Below, piece after piece: positions 9,925 to 19,241 of a stretch of DNA of 64,000 nt. Each line of letters starts with the position of its first letter. Position 1 is the first letter of the stretch. Both the position numbers and the translations under genes were made by a program. The notes beneath the pieces were generated by a model. The model was not told the origin of the DNA and searched no databases. It saw nothing but the letters and a program-made list of their open reading frames with translations. The stretch spans positions 1 through 64,000 of the forward strand of contig JALEFZ010000091.1 of assembly GCA_022760475.1 (NCBI GenBank). The letters run 5' to 3'. Source of the DNA: Bacteroidia bacterium. GTDB taxonomy: Bacteria > Bacteroidota > Bacteroidia > J057.

Positions 9925-10770
9925 ATGAAAAAGATTCTCGTACCGTTAAATCTTCGCTCAGATTACCAAAATGTGTTAAATTATGCACAATCAATAGCTG
10001 AAAAATCTGAGGCAGAGATCCTGTTTTTTCTCTCAGGTCCCAAAAGGGCAATGAAGAAAACCGGTACCTGGAGAATGGGAAGCATTGAGGAGGTAGGAGC
10101 AGTCCTCGACCTAATGAGAAGTAAGCAACTCAGAACGGGCCTTCGTCCACTGCTTGAAACCATGGCACAGATTGGTGCCAATTTTTCTCTAAGGTTCGAA
10201 CCGGGGAACTGGACAAATGAACTAATCAGCTTATCCAAGAATGAGGATTTTGATCTCATGATTGTAGGCACTGATGCCAATAATGGCTTCAGAAGATACC
10301 TTCGCCTATCCTGGATCTCAAGATTATTAGGAGCTGTAAGGATGCCAATTTTTATCCTTCCACCTAAGAGTCCTTTCAATGAGATTCAGCACATTACTTA
10401 TGCTGTTGACTTGACAGACTACGACGCTACGGTTGTTAACCAGATCAAAAGCATTGCCACCCTCTTTGATGCCAAACTTACCATTGCGCATGTAAATGTG
10501 GAAGAAAGTGAAATGCCTGACCAGTACGTAAGTACATTGGATCAGACCATTAGCAACACACTTGATTACCCAAAAATCAACTATAGATTTTTTGATCATG
10601 CCGATCCTTTTGGTGGGATCAAAAACCTGGTTCATCTGAATAACACCCAGGTGTTGGCCTTGATCAACAGGAAGCAGTTTAGTTGGAGAAAATTGTTCCG
10701 TAGCAACAGCATGACAAAGAAAATGGCCACTGAACTTAAGGTTCCCGTATTGGCTTTCAGAAAAAAGTAG
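9925..10770 (+). CDS. Universal stress protein, two Usp domains
   Basis: This 281-residue cytoplasmic protein has two UspA folds in tandem: about residues 1-148, starting MKKILVPLNLRSDYQNVLNYA, and about 150-281, starting ITYAVDLTDYD. The first half carries VGTDANNGFRRYLRLS, which resembles the usual nucleotide-binding G-2x-G-9x-G(S/T) stretch in a degenerate form. In the second half this motif is not evident. Tandem Usp proteins are common in Bacteroidota and help survival under stress or starvation, but their exact function is generally unknown. It appears to be a single-gene unit because a good terminator follows at 10791. Confidence 0.9.
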   Translation: MKKILVPLNLRSDYQNVLNYAQSIAEKSEAEILFFLSGPKRAMKKTGTWRMGSIEEVGAVLDLMRSKQLRTGLRPLLETMAQIGANFSLRFEPGNWTNELISLSKNEDFDLMIVGTDANNGFRRYLRLSWISRLLGAVRMPIFILPPKSPFNEIQHITYAVDLTDYDATVVNQIKSIATLFDAKLTIAHVNVEESEMPDQYVSTLDQTISNTLDYPKINYRFFDHADPFGGIKNLVHLNNTQVLALINRKQFSWRKLFRSNSMTKKMATELKVPVLAFRKK

Positions 10771-10790
10771 ATCCATAATTTGTGATAGAT

Positions 10791-10829
10791 GGCCATTTGT
10801 CCCTGAGGCAGATGGCCTTTTCTTTTTTT
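10791..10829 (+). terminator. Intrinsic terminator after the universal stress protein gene
   Basis: The stem GGCCATTTG (10791-10799) pairs with CAGATGGCC (10809-10817) over 9 positions with one wobble and a 9-base loop. TTTTCTTTTTTT follows at 10818-10829. Confidence 0.8.
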
Positions 10830-10836
10830 AAGAAAA

Positions 10837-10868
10837 TTTCCAAAAGTTGAAGGCAAGAATTAATTTTG
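10837..10868 (+). promoter_or_regulatory. Likely Bacteroidota promoter for the DUF2314 lipoprotein gene
   Basis: The -7 element TAATTTTG (10861-10868) fits TAnnTTTG. A -33-like TTTC (10837-10840) lies 20 bases upstream of it, one mismatch from TTTG. Predicted transcription would start near 10875, about 30 bases before the ATG at 10906. Confidence 0.45.
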
Positions 10869-10905
10869 TTTGCCACCCATAAATGCATAGTATTAATTTC
10901 AAACC

Positions 10906-12249
10906 ATGAAAATTTTAGGAAAGTCCCTAAGCATTCTAATTCTTGTTTCCTTCCTTCTTTGTTCTTGCGAAGACAACAACACAAATCCCGTCAACATACA
11001 AAAAGACTTTTTTGAAGGTTTTTTCTCTATTCACCTACTTCCTGGAGAGCAGCCATATAATTTGGATTCTGTGAAAGCAATTTTTGATTCAAAACTGGAA
11101 GGCTTTGAATGGGTAGATAGCCTTTCCATTGATACAGTTTTGAATGAAATCGTATTAATGGAATTTAAAGATCCTTTGAATGAGTTTCCTCCGTTTGACT
11201 CTGCCAGCTTGAGTTATTATGGAAGAGGACTTACAGAGGATGAAGTCAACCACCTTCAGAACAGTTCTTCTGCGATTGTTGTCAGCCTAACAGGCAGGGC
11301 CTCGCAAGTCATTGAGAAAAACATTTTCATAAATGAGGCCATCCAGGAGTTGCTGAATAGCAGGAAAGGAATCGTAACTGATTTATTAACAGCTGAGGCA
11401 TTTAGTAAGCTGAGCTGGAGAGCGCGGAGGTTGGACAGGTTTAGTATGGAGAATCAGGATATTTCTACCCAGATAACTACCCATTCCTACAGAGAAGGTC
11501 AATATTGCAGGATAGTAAGCCTGGGAATGGAGAAATTTGCTCTGCCAGATATTTCTGCAAATCAGATGACCTGTTCTGATCAATCCTCCTTCGTTTTTCT
11601 GGTGAATGGCATAGCACAACGTATATTCGAAGATCCTGTTGTGAGAGATGACAACAGTTTCGAACTGGATTTAACGGAGATCAGAGATGATTCTGCCAGG
11701 TTCAAGCAGATCATGGCTTGTGTCGATGGAGCGAAGATGAAAGGAAAAATCATGTTTGAGGAGGTGGAACCCCAAGAGGGAGATCCCTATAATGTCCAAT
11801 ATAAACTCAAGTTTGACTACAAGAAAACTAGCTCAAATCAGGAAGGCCAGCAATTTTTGATTGGAAAGCTGTACGGATTTGATGATAACGTCATTGAAGT
11901 TAATCGTAATGAAGCTATTCAAGAAGCTAGCGAACGAGCTAGAGCGGAACTGCCACGATTGCAAAAACTTTTTCAGGATTCATTGAATGTGGGGAATTCT
12001 ATTTTATTGAAGGCTCCCTTCACCACAGATATTGGAGGCAAGGAATGGATGTGGGTAGAAGTAATTGAATGGAACGGCTATACGATCAAGGGCATTTTGC
12101 AAAATGATCCTTATGGAATAAATGATCTGAAGGCAGGGGCAACGGTAACAATTCGACAGAGAGATGTTTTTGATTATATCCTTTACAAAAATGATGGAAG
12201 CGCAGAGGGTAATGAGACTGGGAAACTGATTGAGGAACTGAATCAATAG
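10906..12249 (+). CDS. Lipoprotein with a C-terminal DUF2314-like domain
   Basis: This 447-residue protein begins with a lipoprotein signal (hydrophobic run, lipobox LCSC, lipidated C21), so it is probably anchored in a membrane facing the periplasm or cell surface. The middle (about 40-340) matches no family I recognise. The end (about 360-440) matches the DUF2314 pattern: LLKAPFTTDIGGKEWMWVEV, then GYTIKGILQNDPYG, then GATVTIRQRDVFDYI. DUF2314 proteins are uncharacterised. The fusion of this domain to a large lipoprotein body is less usual than the short stand-alone forms. It has its own promoter-like sequence and a terminator, so it is probably monocistronic. No function is proposed. Confidence 0.75.
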   Translation: MKILGKSLSILILVSFLLCSCEDNNTNPVNIQKDFFEGFFSIHLLPGEQPYNLDSVKAIFDSKLEGFEWVDSLSIDTVLNEIVLMEFKDPLNEFPPFDSASLSYYGRGLTEDEVNHLQNSSSAIVVSLTGRASQVIEKNIFINEAIQELLNSRKGIVTDLLTAEAFSKLSWRARRLDRFSMENQDISTQITTHSYREGQYCRIVSLGMEKFALPDISANQMTCSDQSSFVFLVNGIAQRIFEDPVVRDDNSFELDLTEIRDDSARFKQIMACVDGAKMKGKIMFEEVEPQEGDPYNVQYKLKFDYKKTSSNQEGQQFLIGKLYGFDDNVIEVNRNEAIQEASERARAELPRLQKLFQDSLNVGNSILLKAPFTTDIGGKEWMWVEVIEWNGYTIKGILQNDPYGINDLKAGATVTIRQRDVFDYILYKNDGSAEGNETGKLIEELNQ

Positions 12250-12369
12250 CTAGATGGTTTTGATTTGTCCTTCTGGATTAATTCCACAAAGAATAAATTT
12301 CCATCCCTAATATCCAAAATCCATACTTAAACTGCCTCCTTATTAGGAGAAGAAATTCAAAGAAATTTG

Positions 12370-12396
12370 GCCAGCCTATTGAGGCTGGCTTTTTTT
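12370..12396 (+). terminator. Intrinsic terminator after the DUF2314 lipoprotein gene
   Basis: The perfect 8-bp stem GCCAGCCT/AGGCTGGC (12370-12377 and 12382-12389) has a 4-base loop and is followed by seven T residues. It lies about 120 bases after the stop codon, inside the 320-base gap 12250-12569. The rest of that gap holds only the leader of the TonB receptor gene. Confidence 0.85.
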
Positions 12397-12569
12397 GTTT
12401 GGAGATTTGATAAAAGCGCTACCCGATAAGGGTTAAATCTCACTATAATTTCCAGGAATTCTGTTCTGATTCACGAATCCGAACGTCCTGATTTAAAAAT
12501 ATGACCTTCCAGGCATGCTGAATCCCGTTTCTGAAACCAAACCAATGTATTTCATGAAACTTCAGCAAA

Positions 12570-14900
12570 ATGAAACAACAGACAAACCTATGGTCCCAAG
12601 TTGGGAAGTATTCGATTTTCTCGCTCTTATTAACTTTTCTGAGCATTCCTCAAATTCAGGCACAAAACAAGAGTCTAAGTGGCTATGTAAGGGACGGGAT
12701 GACCGGAGAAGCTCTGATAGGAGCGACGATATTTGTCCCAAGCCTTAAAAAGGGTGCTTATACCAACGACTATGGATTTTACTCATTAACCCTGCCATCT
12801 GGAACTTATGATGTTCAGTTTAGGTACCTGGGCTTTGTGGTAGATACCCAAACAGTTAACCTGACTGAAAACGCCAAAATAGAAGTAGAGCTTTTGCCTG
12901 AGCAGACCTCAGTAGATGAGGTCGTCATCTCTTCAAAGGCTCCTTCCTCAAATGTCAACTCCAACGAGATGGGAGTTACGAGCTTAAGTATCAATGAAAT
13001 CAAGAAGATACCTGTGATTTTTGGAGAGACAGATGTTCTGAAGACCATTCAGTTGTTACCGGGAGTAAAACCCGCTGGAGAGGGCAATTCAGGCTTTTAT
13101 GTACGTGGTGGGTCTAGCGACCAGAACCTGATTTTACTCGATGAGGCCCCCGTTTACAATGCCTCTCACTTATTGGGGTTTTTCTCTGTCTTTAATGGGG
13201 ATGCAATTAAGAACACCAAATTGTACAAGGGAAACCAACCTGCAGAATATGGCGGTAGGTTATCCTCTACCATGGACATCTCCATGCGAGATGGGAATAC
13301 AAAGGATTATAAGTTGACGGGAGGAATTGGCTTGATCTCATCCAGGTTGACCTTCGAAGGCCCAATTAAGGAGGATGAGGGATCATTTATGGTTTCGGGC
13401 AGGAGAACTTATGCAGACTTGTTTCTAGGCCTTTCAAATGATGAGGCTTTGAGTAACTCTGCGCTTTACTTCTATGACCTAAATGCCAAGGCGAATTACA
13501 AACTGGGAGAAAAGGATCAAATCTTCCTTTCGGGTTATTTTGGTCGAGATGTATTCCAGTTTCAGGACAACTTCGGAATCGATTGGGGGAATACCACTGC
13601 TACTTTGCGCTGGAACCACATTTTCAATGACAAGCTCTTTTTGAATTCATCCTTGATCTATTCAGATTATGATTACTCTATTAACATAGATGCAGTAGAT
13701 GGTAGCCTTTTTTCGGGCATCCAGGATTGGAACCTGAAAGAGAATTTTACTTACTACGCAAATAGCCAGAATACCATAGACTTCGGTGTAGATGCTATTT
13801 ATCATACCTTCACGCCTGGAGGCTTTGTTTCTTCTGAAGAAAACCTCAACATGGAATTGGAAGACAGGTACGCCCTTGAGACTGCGGCTTATGTATCTCA
13901 TGACTGGTCTCCAACGAATAATTTCAAATTGACCTATGGACTCAGGCTGTCAAACTTTACTGTGCTTGGGCCTGGCACCTTCTACCAATACAATGCTGAA
14001 GGGGCGGTGGTTGACTCCTCAGTCTATACTTCAAGTGAAGTTGTAAAGAATTATTCAGGTCTGGAACCAAGGATCAATGCAACTTATATCCTGGGAGAGA
14101 ATCACTCTGTGAAGGCTTCCTATGCCCGTAACAGGCAGAATATTCACCTTTTGTCCAACTCTACCTCTTCCACACCTACGGATTTGTGGATACCTTCCTC
14201 GGAAATTGTGGCGCCTGAGATTTCAGATCAATGGTCGGTGGGTTACTTCAGAAACTTTAACGACAACAAATGGGAGGCTTCTGTAGAGGTATATTATAAA
14301 GATTTGCAAAACCAAATTGATTACCAAAATGGAGCTGACATCTTCCTGAATGAAAATGTGGAATCCCAATTGGTTTTCGGAGATGGCTGGGCTTATGGTG
14401 CTGAGTTTTTGTTAAAGAAGAACGTGGGCAAATTCACAGGCTGGGTAAGTTATACGTTGTCAAGGACCATGCGTCAGTTTGAAGAGATCAACGATGGCAA
14501 CCCATTTCCTGCCAGGCAAGATCGTATCCACGACGTCTCGGTGGTCGCAATCTACGAACCCAACAAAAAATGGTCATTCTCGGGTTCGTTCGTTTACTAC
14601 ACCGGGGATGCTATTACCTTCCCAAGTGGCTCATACAGCATTGATGGCAACATTGTGCCTTATTATACGGAGAGAAATGGCTACCGGATGCCAGATTATC
14701 ATCGCCTCGACCTGAGTGCAACCTGGTATGGCAAGAATCCTGAGACCAACCTGAACTTCTCGCTTTATAATGCTTATGGCCGTAAAAACGCCTTTACCAT
14801 TGACTTTAGAGAAAGTGAAACCAATCCAGGTACCACAGAAGCAGTTCGGACTCACCTATTCCAATGGGTGCCTTCAGTAACCTATAACTTCAGTTTTTAA
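12570..14900 (+). CDS. TonB-dependent receptor with carboxypeptidase-like N-domain
   Basis: This is a 776-residue outer-membrane receptor. After a signal peptide (cleavage near IQAQ, about residue 32) comes a CarboxypepD_reg-like domain (about 35-115; LSGYVRDGMTGEALIGATIF). A plug domain follows (about 130-235; VLKTIQLLPGVKPAGEGNSG, FYVRGGSSDQNLILLDEAPV), then a beta barrel that ends in an aromatic residue (SVTYNFSF). It lacks the size and start motif of SusC proteins, and no SusD gene is near. Its partner is the DUF4249 lipoprotein 57 bases downstream, a frequent pairing in Bacteroidota whose ligand is not known. Uptake of a metal chelate, a peptide or another small ligand is possible. Confidence 0.92.
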   Translation: MKQQTNLWSQVGKYSIFSLLLTFLSIPQIQAQNKSLSGYVRDGMTGEALIGATIFVPSLKKGAYTNDYGFYSLTLPSGTYDVQFRYLGFVVDTQTVNLTENAKIEVELLPEQTSVDEVVISSKAPSSNVNSNEMGVTSLSINEIKKIPVIFGETDVLKTIQLLPGVKPAGEGNSGFYVRGGSSDQNLILLDEAPVYNASHLLGFFSVFNGDAIKNTKLYKGNQPAEYGGRLSSTMDISMRDGNTKDYKLTGGIGLISSRLTFEGPIKEDEGSFMVSGRRTYADLFLGLSNDEALSNSALYFYDLNAKANYKLGEKDQIFLSGYFGRDVFQFQDNFGIDWGNTTATLRWNHIFNDKLFLNSSLIYSDYDYSINIDAVDGSLFSGIQDWNLKENFTYYANSQNTIDFGVDAIYHTFTPGGFVSSEENLNMELEDRYALETAAYVSHDWSPTNNFKLTYGLRLSNFTVLGPGTFYQYNAEGAVVDSSVYTSSEVVKNYSGLEPRINATYILGENHSVKASYARNRQNIHLLSNSTSSTPTDLWIPSSEIVAPEISDQWSVGYFRNFNDNKWEASVEVYYKDLQNQIDYQNGADIFLNENVESQLVFGDGWAYGAEFLLKKNVGKFTGWVSYTLSRTMRQFEEINDGNPFPARQDRIHDVSVVAIYEPNKKWSFSGSFVYYTGDAITFPSGSYSIDGNIVPYYTERNGYRMPDYHRLDLSATWYGKNPETNLNFSLYNAYGRKNAFTIDFRESETNPGTTEAVRTHLFQWVPSVTYNFSF

Positions 14901-14957
14901 TCCAATCCATTTACAACAAGGGGTGAACAAGAATTCATCTATATAAGACATAAAATC

Positions 14958-15761
14958 ATGAAAAGATTTCAAATCATCGGCCTCGGCCTTATTGCTCTCT
15001 TCTTTGTTTCCTGTGAAGAGGTCATCGAAATAGACCTGAATGAATCAGAACCTGCCATTGTCATAGAGGCACTGCTTAAGGATGTTGCAAATGGGAACCA
15101 GGTTATCATTTCCGAGACAGGTTCATACTTCGATCCAGGGGAGTTTCCTACGGTTTCCGGTGCAACCGTGAGGCTGATTGATCAGGAAGGAAATGAGGAG
15201 ATCCTGCAAGAGTCTGAGCCAGGAACCTATCCTATTGTGGAGACGCTGGCTCAGGCAGGTGAAACCTATACGTTGAAAGTAGAAGCTGAGAACCAGGTGT
15301 TTGAGGCGAATTCGGTGATGCAAGTACCATTTGCTATTGACAGCCTAGAATTTCAGGAGCGAAATGGTCCCTTTGGGGTGGGCGCTGATGATGGCCAGTT
15401 GATAGTCATCCGATTCGAAGACCCTGTTGGAGACGATAACTTCCTCCTCTTCGAGGCAGAGATCAATGGAGAACTTCAGTCTGACCTGGCCCTGTATGAC
15501 GGGCGCCAGACGGATGGCCTTTCAGCCAGGGTGCCTTTCTTTACCCTTTCGGTAGAAAGCGGGGATTCGGTTAAGTTATTTACCTATGCGATTGATCAGG
15601 AGACCTATGATTATTACAATGCACTTGTAGAATTGGTCGGAACAGGATTTGGAGGGGGCAACTCCGCAACACCCGCCAATCCGGAGAGCAATTGGTCAAA
15701 TGGAGCTTTGGGCTTCTTTGGGACATTGGCCGTAAGTGAGTTGGAGATTGTGGTTCCTTAA
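14958..15761 (+). CDS. DUF4249 lipoprotein, partner of the TonB receptor
   Basis: This 267-residue lipoprotein has C19 in the lipobox FVSC, followed by EEVIEIDLNES and then LVIEALL-like text (PAIVIEALLKD), which is the usual opening of DUF4249 proteins. An Ig-like region (about 25-115; GATVRLIDQEGNEEILQE) is followed by a second beta-rich half. It lies 57 bases after the TonB receptor gene on the same strand and surely forms an operon with it. By analogy with SusD it may be a surface or periplasmic accessory to the receptor, but this is inference because the family has no assigned role. The terminator at 15861 follows. Confidence 0.85.
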   Translation: MKRFQIIGLGLIALFFVSCEEVIEIDLNESEPAIVIEALLKDVANGNQVIISETGSYFDPGEFPTVSGATVRLIDQEGNEEILQESEPGTYPIVETLAQAGETYTLKVEAENQVFEANSVMQVPFAIDSLEFQERNGPFGVGADDGQLIVIRFEDPVGDDNFLLFEAEINGELQSDLALYDGRQTDGLSARVPFFTLSVESGDSVKLFTYAIDQETYDYYNALVELVGTGFGGGNSATPANPESNWSNGALGFFGTLAVSELEIVVP

Positions 15762-15860
15762 GGGGAAGTTAGGGATAAATAGAAAATGGTTGTGTGGAAG
15801 TCCTCCTGGAGCCTTTGGGCTTTGGGAGGCTTATTTTTGGATAAAAAATGAATTAATAAA

Positions 15861-15896
15861 AAAGAGGCTATCATGGAATGATAACCTCTTTTTTAT
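15861..15896. terminator. Bidirectional terminator between the DUF4249 gene and fcl
   Basis: The arms aaagaggctatcat (15861-15874) and atgataacctcttt (15878-15891) pair over 14 positions with one mismatch and a 3-base loop. T-runs follow on both strands, so it can end both converging units. Confidence 0.8.
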
Positions 15897-15911
15897 TTTA
15901 GAAGGATCAGG

Positions 15912-16871
15912 TTAAGCTACAACGCGCTCTCCCTTCACATACTTGTCGATATTCGCCAGGAAGTCCTGATAAACCAGTTCAATGCCCTCTCTCAAATCGA
16001 TTTTATGCTTGAAGCCAAGCTCATTGAGCTTGCCTACGTTCATCAATTTACGTGGCGTACCCGTAGGCTTGGAGGTGTCAAAACGGAGTTCACCTTCGAA
16101 TCCTACTACTTCCTTGATGGTTAGCGCCAATTCCTTGATGGTGATGTCTACACCTGTTCCCACGTTGATGAAGCCTTTGTCGCTGTAGTTTTCCATGAGG
16201 AAAAAGCAGGCCTCGGCCAGGTCATCTACATGTAGGAATTCACGCATAGGGCTTCCATCTCCCCAGATTTCAACGCTCTCGCTTCCATTAACCTTGGCCT
16301 CGTGGAACTTACGAACCAATGCAGGAAGCACATGAGAGTTCTGCAGGTCGTAGTTGTCATTGGGACCGTATAGGTTGGTTGGCATGGCGGAGATGAAATC
16401 GTCGCCGTACTGATCGCGGTAGTTTTCACAAAGTTTGATCCCTGTGATCTTTGCAATGGCGTATGGCTCGTTTGTCGGCTCTAGCTTTCCAGACAACAAG
16501 TCGTCCTCTGTCATTGGCTGAGGGGCAAACTTGGGATAAATGCAGGAAGATCCCAGAAACAACAGTTTCTTTACTCCATGCTGATGCGAGGAGTGAATGA
16601 TATTGGCTTCGATCATCAAGTTGTCGTAGATGAACTCAGCGCGGTAAGTATTGTTGGCAACGATGCCTCCTACTTTGGCAGCTGCCAAAAATACATATTC
16701 AGGCTTCTCCTCAGCGAAGAACTGCTCAACAGCAGCCTGATTCCTCAGATCAAGTTCACGGGAAGTGCGATAAACGATGTTATCATAGCCAGACTGTCTC
16801 AGTTTGCGGACAATGGCAGAACCGACCATCCCGCGATGGCCGGCTACATATATTTTAGCCTCTTTCTGCAT
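15912..16871 (-). CDS. fcl: GDP-L-fucose synthase
   Basis: This is an NADPH-dependent epimerase/reductase that turns GDP-4-keto-6-deoxymannose into GDP-L-fucose. The Rossmann motif GHRGMVGSA is near the N-terminus, and the SDR catalytic pair is Y and K in EPYAIAK, with Ser in [10 protein letters not shown]. The length is about 320 residues, as usual for the family. I chose the ATG at 16871 ([11 protein letters not shown]) because it starts just before the Rossmann strand; a longer frame goes up to 16904. Either way the start overlaps the end of gmd (by 17 bases with the chosen start), which indicates translational coupling. It is the last gene of the cysC-cysD-cysN-gmd-fcl unit. Confidence 0.95.
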   Translation of the reverse strand: MQKEAKIYVAGHRGMVGSAIVRKLRQSGYDNIVYRTSRELDLRNQAAVEQFFAEEKPEYVFLAAAKVGGIVANNTYRAEFIYDNLMIEANIIHSSHQHGVKKLLFLGSSCIYPKFAPQPMTEDDLLSGKLEPTNEPYAIAKITGIKLCENYRDQYGDDFISAMPTNLYGPNDNYDLQNSHVLPALVRKFHEAKVNGSESVEIWGDGSPMREFLHVDDLAEACFFLMENYSDKGFINVGTGVDITIKELALTIKEVVGFEGELRFDTSKPTGTPRKLMNVGKLNELGFKHKIDLREGIELVYQDFLANIDKYVKGERVVA

Positions 16872-17895
16872 GTAAAACTTTTGCTTTAGCTTCTGCGATG
16901 TCATTGGTCATCATAATTTCTACCAATTCGTCGATGTCAACCTTAGGTACCCATCCCAGTATCTCTTTGGCTTTTGTTGGATCTCCTACCAACAACTCCA
17001 CCTCTGCAGGACGGAAGTATTTAGGATCAACTTCAACTACCAATTTACCGGTTTTGGCATCATAACCTTTCTCTTCAACACCTTCGCCCTTCCATACGAT
17101 CTCCATATCGATATGTTTGGCTGCCTTCTCTACGAACTCGCGAACTGTGTACATCTTTCCTGTAGCGATGACGAAGTCCTCAGGTTTGTCCTGCTGAAGC
17201 ATCATCCACATCATCTGTACGTAGTCTTTGGCATATCCCCAGTCGCGCTTGGCATCAAGGTTACCCAATTTCAAAACATCAGCCAATCCAACGTGGATTT
17301 GAGAAAGAATGGTGGTGATCTTACGGGTTACGAAAGTCTTTCCTCTTCTTTCAGATTCGTGGTTGAAAAGGATACCATTACAAGCGTACATGTCATAAGC
17401 TTCACGGAAGTTCTTCACGATCCAGTATCCGTATAGCTTAGCTACACCATAAGGGCTTCTTGGATAGAAAGGAGTAGTTTCCTTCTGGGGAATCTCCTGT
17501 ACCTTACCGTAAAGCTCAGAGGTAGAAGCCTGGTAGAATTTTGCATTTGGACAATGCGTCTGCATCGCATCCAAAAGGCGAAGAGTTCCGACAGCATCTA
17601 CCTGTGCGGTGTACTCAGGAACCTCGAAGGATACCTTCACGTGGCTCTGCGCACCCAGGTTGTAGATTTCATCTGGAACGATCTGTCCCAGCAATTTGTT
17701 CAGGTTTGAACTGTCTGTGAGGTCCCCATAGTGCAAGGTAAGTTGGGGGTGCCCCATGATGTGGTCAATGTGATGGGTATTGAAGTTGGAGGCACGGCGA
17801 ATGATACCATGTACTTCATACCCCTTCTCGATTAAGAACTCAGCAAGAAAGGATCCATCTTGTCCAGTAATCCCTGTGATAAACGCCTTTTTCAT
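16855..17895 (-). CDS. gmd: GDP-mannose 4,6-dehydratase
   Basis: This enzyme converts GDP-D-mannose to GDP-4-keto-6-deoxy-D-mannose, the first step to GDP-L-fucose and related sugars. It has 346 residues, and the NADP-binding motif GITGQDGS is at residues 8-15. The RR-x-S loop ([10 protein letters not shown]) and the catalytic STSELYG and YxxxK in YGVAKLYG are all present. The 3' end overlaps fcl and the 5' end lies 53 bases after cysN, so it belongs to one minus-strand unit with the sulfate-activation genes. The product would feed a surface polysaccharide, O-antigen or glycoprotein glycan. Confidence 0.96.
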   Translation of the reverse strand: MKKAFITGITGQDGSFLAEFLIEKGYEVHGIIRRASNFNTHHIDHIMGHPQLTLHYGDLTDSSNLNKLLGQIVPDEIYNLGAQSHVKVSFEVPEYTAQVDAVGTLRLLDAMQTHCPNAKFYQASTSELYGKVQEIPQKETTPFYPRSPYGVAKLYGYWIVKNFREAYDMYACNGILFNHESERRGKTFVTRKITTILSQIHVGLADVLKLGNLDAKRDWGYAKDYVQMMWMMLQQDKPEDFVIATGKMYTVREFVEKAAKHIDMEIVWKGEGVEEKGYDAKTGKLVVEVDPKYFRPAEVELLVGDPTKAKEILGWVPKVDIDELVEIMMTNDIAEAKAKVLHAERG

Positions 17896-17948
17896 AGAAA
17901 ATTAAAATTATATAGCATCCCCGCAATTCAGGGCCAAGTTGTGTGTTA

Positions 17949-19190
17949 CTACAAAATCATTCCCGCAGCTACGGTCTCGTTGGTAAATTCATCAATCAAG
18001 ATAACGCTACCGGTGTTGCGGTTTCGGTTGTAAGAATCATGGATCAATGGAACTGCAGTCCTGACCTTGATTCTACCTATATCGTTCAAGCCAATCTTCT
18101 TGTCGTCTTGCACTCGGTGAAGTGTATTGATATCCACCTTGTACTCTACATCCTTGATCACACAGCGTGCATCACGCGAAGTGTGGCGCAGTTTATATTT
18201 TCCTCTTTCTTGTAGAGGTTTGTCATTCATCCAGCAAACCATCATTTCAATATCCTGCCCTACATTACCTTGATTGCTTTCTTTTACAATCATGTCTCCA
18301 CGGCTGATGTCGATTTCATCCTCAAGAAGAATTGTTACTGACATCGGAGAAAAGGCTTCCTTTACGGGTCCATCAAAGGTATCGATGGCCTTGATCCTTG
18401 AAGTCAATCCAGAAGGCATCACCATGACTTCATCGCCGGGCTTGAATACACCTCCGGCAACACGTCCTGCGTAGCCACGATAATCTCTGTGCTCTTCAGA
18501 TTGAGGGCGGATCACATACTGTACCGGGAAGCGTGAATCGACGTGATTGTGATCATCAGCGATTTGCACATTCTCCAAATTGTACAATAGAGTAGGGCCC
18601 TGGTACCAGTCCATGTGTTCGGACTTGTTCACCACATTGTCTCCTTTCAAGGCAGATATAGGAATGTATCTGATGTCAGGAATCTGTAGTTTGGAGGTAA
18701 ATGCCTTATATTGTTCTACCACTTCCTGATAGGCCTCCTCAGAATAATTTACGAGGTCCATTTTATTTACACATACTACCAAGTGCTTGATTTGAAGCAA
18801 GTTGGCGATGAATGTATGTCTTCTCGTTTGTTCAATTACCCCATTTCTGGCATCAATCAAGATGATGGCGAGGTTTACGGTGGACGCTCCTGTTACCATA
18901 TTTCTGGTATACTGGATATGTCCAGGGGTATCAGCCAGGATGAATTTTCTTTTTGGGGTAGCAAAATAACGGTATGCTACATCAATGGTAATCCCTTGTT
19001 CTCTCTCTGCCTTCAAGCCATCAGTTACCAATGCCAGGTCGAGGTAATCGTCCCCCCTTTGATTGGATGTCCTCTCGATTGATTCTAGGGTATCCTGAAA
19101 TATAGATTTGGTATCGTACAACAAACGACCAATCAAGGTACTTTTGCCATCATCTACGCTACCTGCAGTGGAAAATCTTAAAAGATCCAT
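17949..19190 (-). CDS. cysN: Sulfate adenylyltransferase large subunit (GTPase)
   Basis: This GTPase subunit of ATP sulfurylase couples GTP hydrolysis to the formation of APS from ATP and sulfate. It has 413 residues and EF-Tu-like G motifs: GSVDDGKST (10-18), DTPGH (about 91-95) and NKMD (about 146-149). Two beta-barrel domains follow. It is about the length of stand-alone CysN, so no APS kinase is fused to it; that enzyme is encoded separately (cysC). It lies 51 bases after cysD on the same strand. No APS or PAPS reductase gene is in the window. Confidence 0.96.
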   Translation of the reverse strand: MDLLRFSTAGSVDDGKSTLIGRLLYDTKSIFQDTLESIERTSNQRGDDYLDLALVTDGLKAEREQGITIDVAYRYFATPKRKFILADTPGHIQYTRNMVTGASTVNLAIILIDARNGVIEQTRRHTFIANLLQIKHLVVCVNKMDLVNYSEEAYQEVVEQYKAFTSKLQIPDIRYIPISALKGDNVVNKSEHMDWYQGPTLLYNLENVQIADDHNHVDSRFPVQYVIRPQSEEHRDYRGYAGRVAGGVFKPGDEVMVMPSGLTSRIKAIDTFDGPVKEAFSPMSVTILLEDEIDISRGDMIVKESNQGNVGQDIEMMVCWMNDKPLQERGKYKLRHTSRDARCVIKDVEYKVDINTLHRVQDDKKIGLNDIGRIKVRTAVPLIHDSYNRNRNTGSVILIDEFTNETVAAGMIL

Positions 19191-19241
19191 CTGTATATGT
19201 CTTGTTTTGTGTGTCTAAAGAAAATGATTGAAAAAAATGGC

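Noticed and set aside
12515-12748. 77-codon frame across the start of the TonB receptor gene
   Set aside because: It is out of frame with the receptor, and the receptor frame has a clear signal peptide and N-domain in the same DNA.
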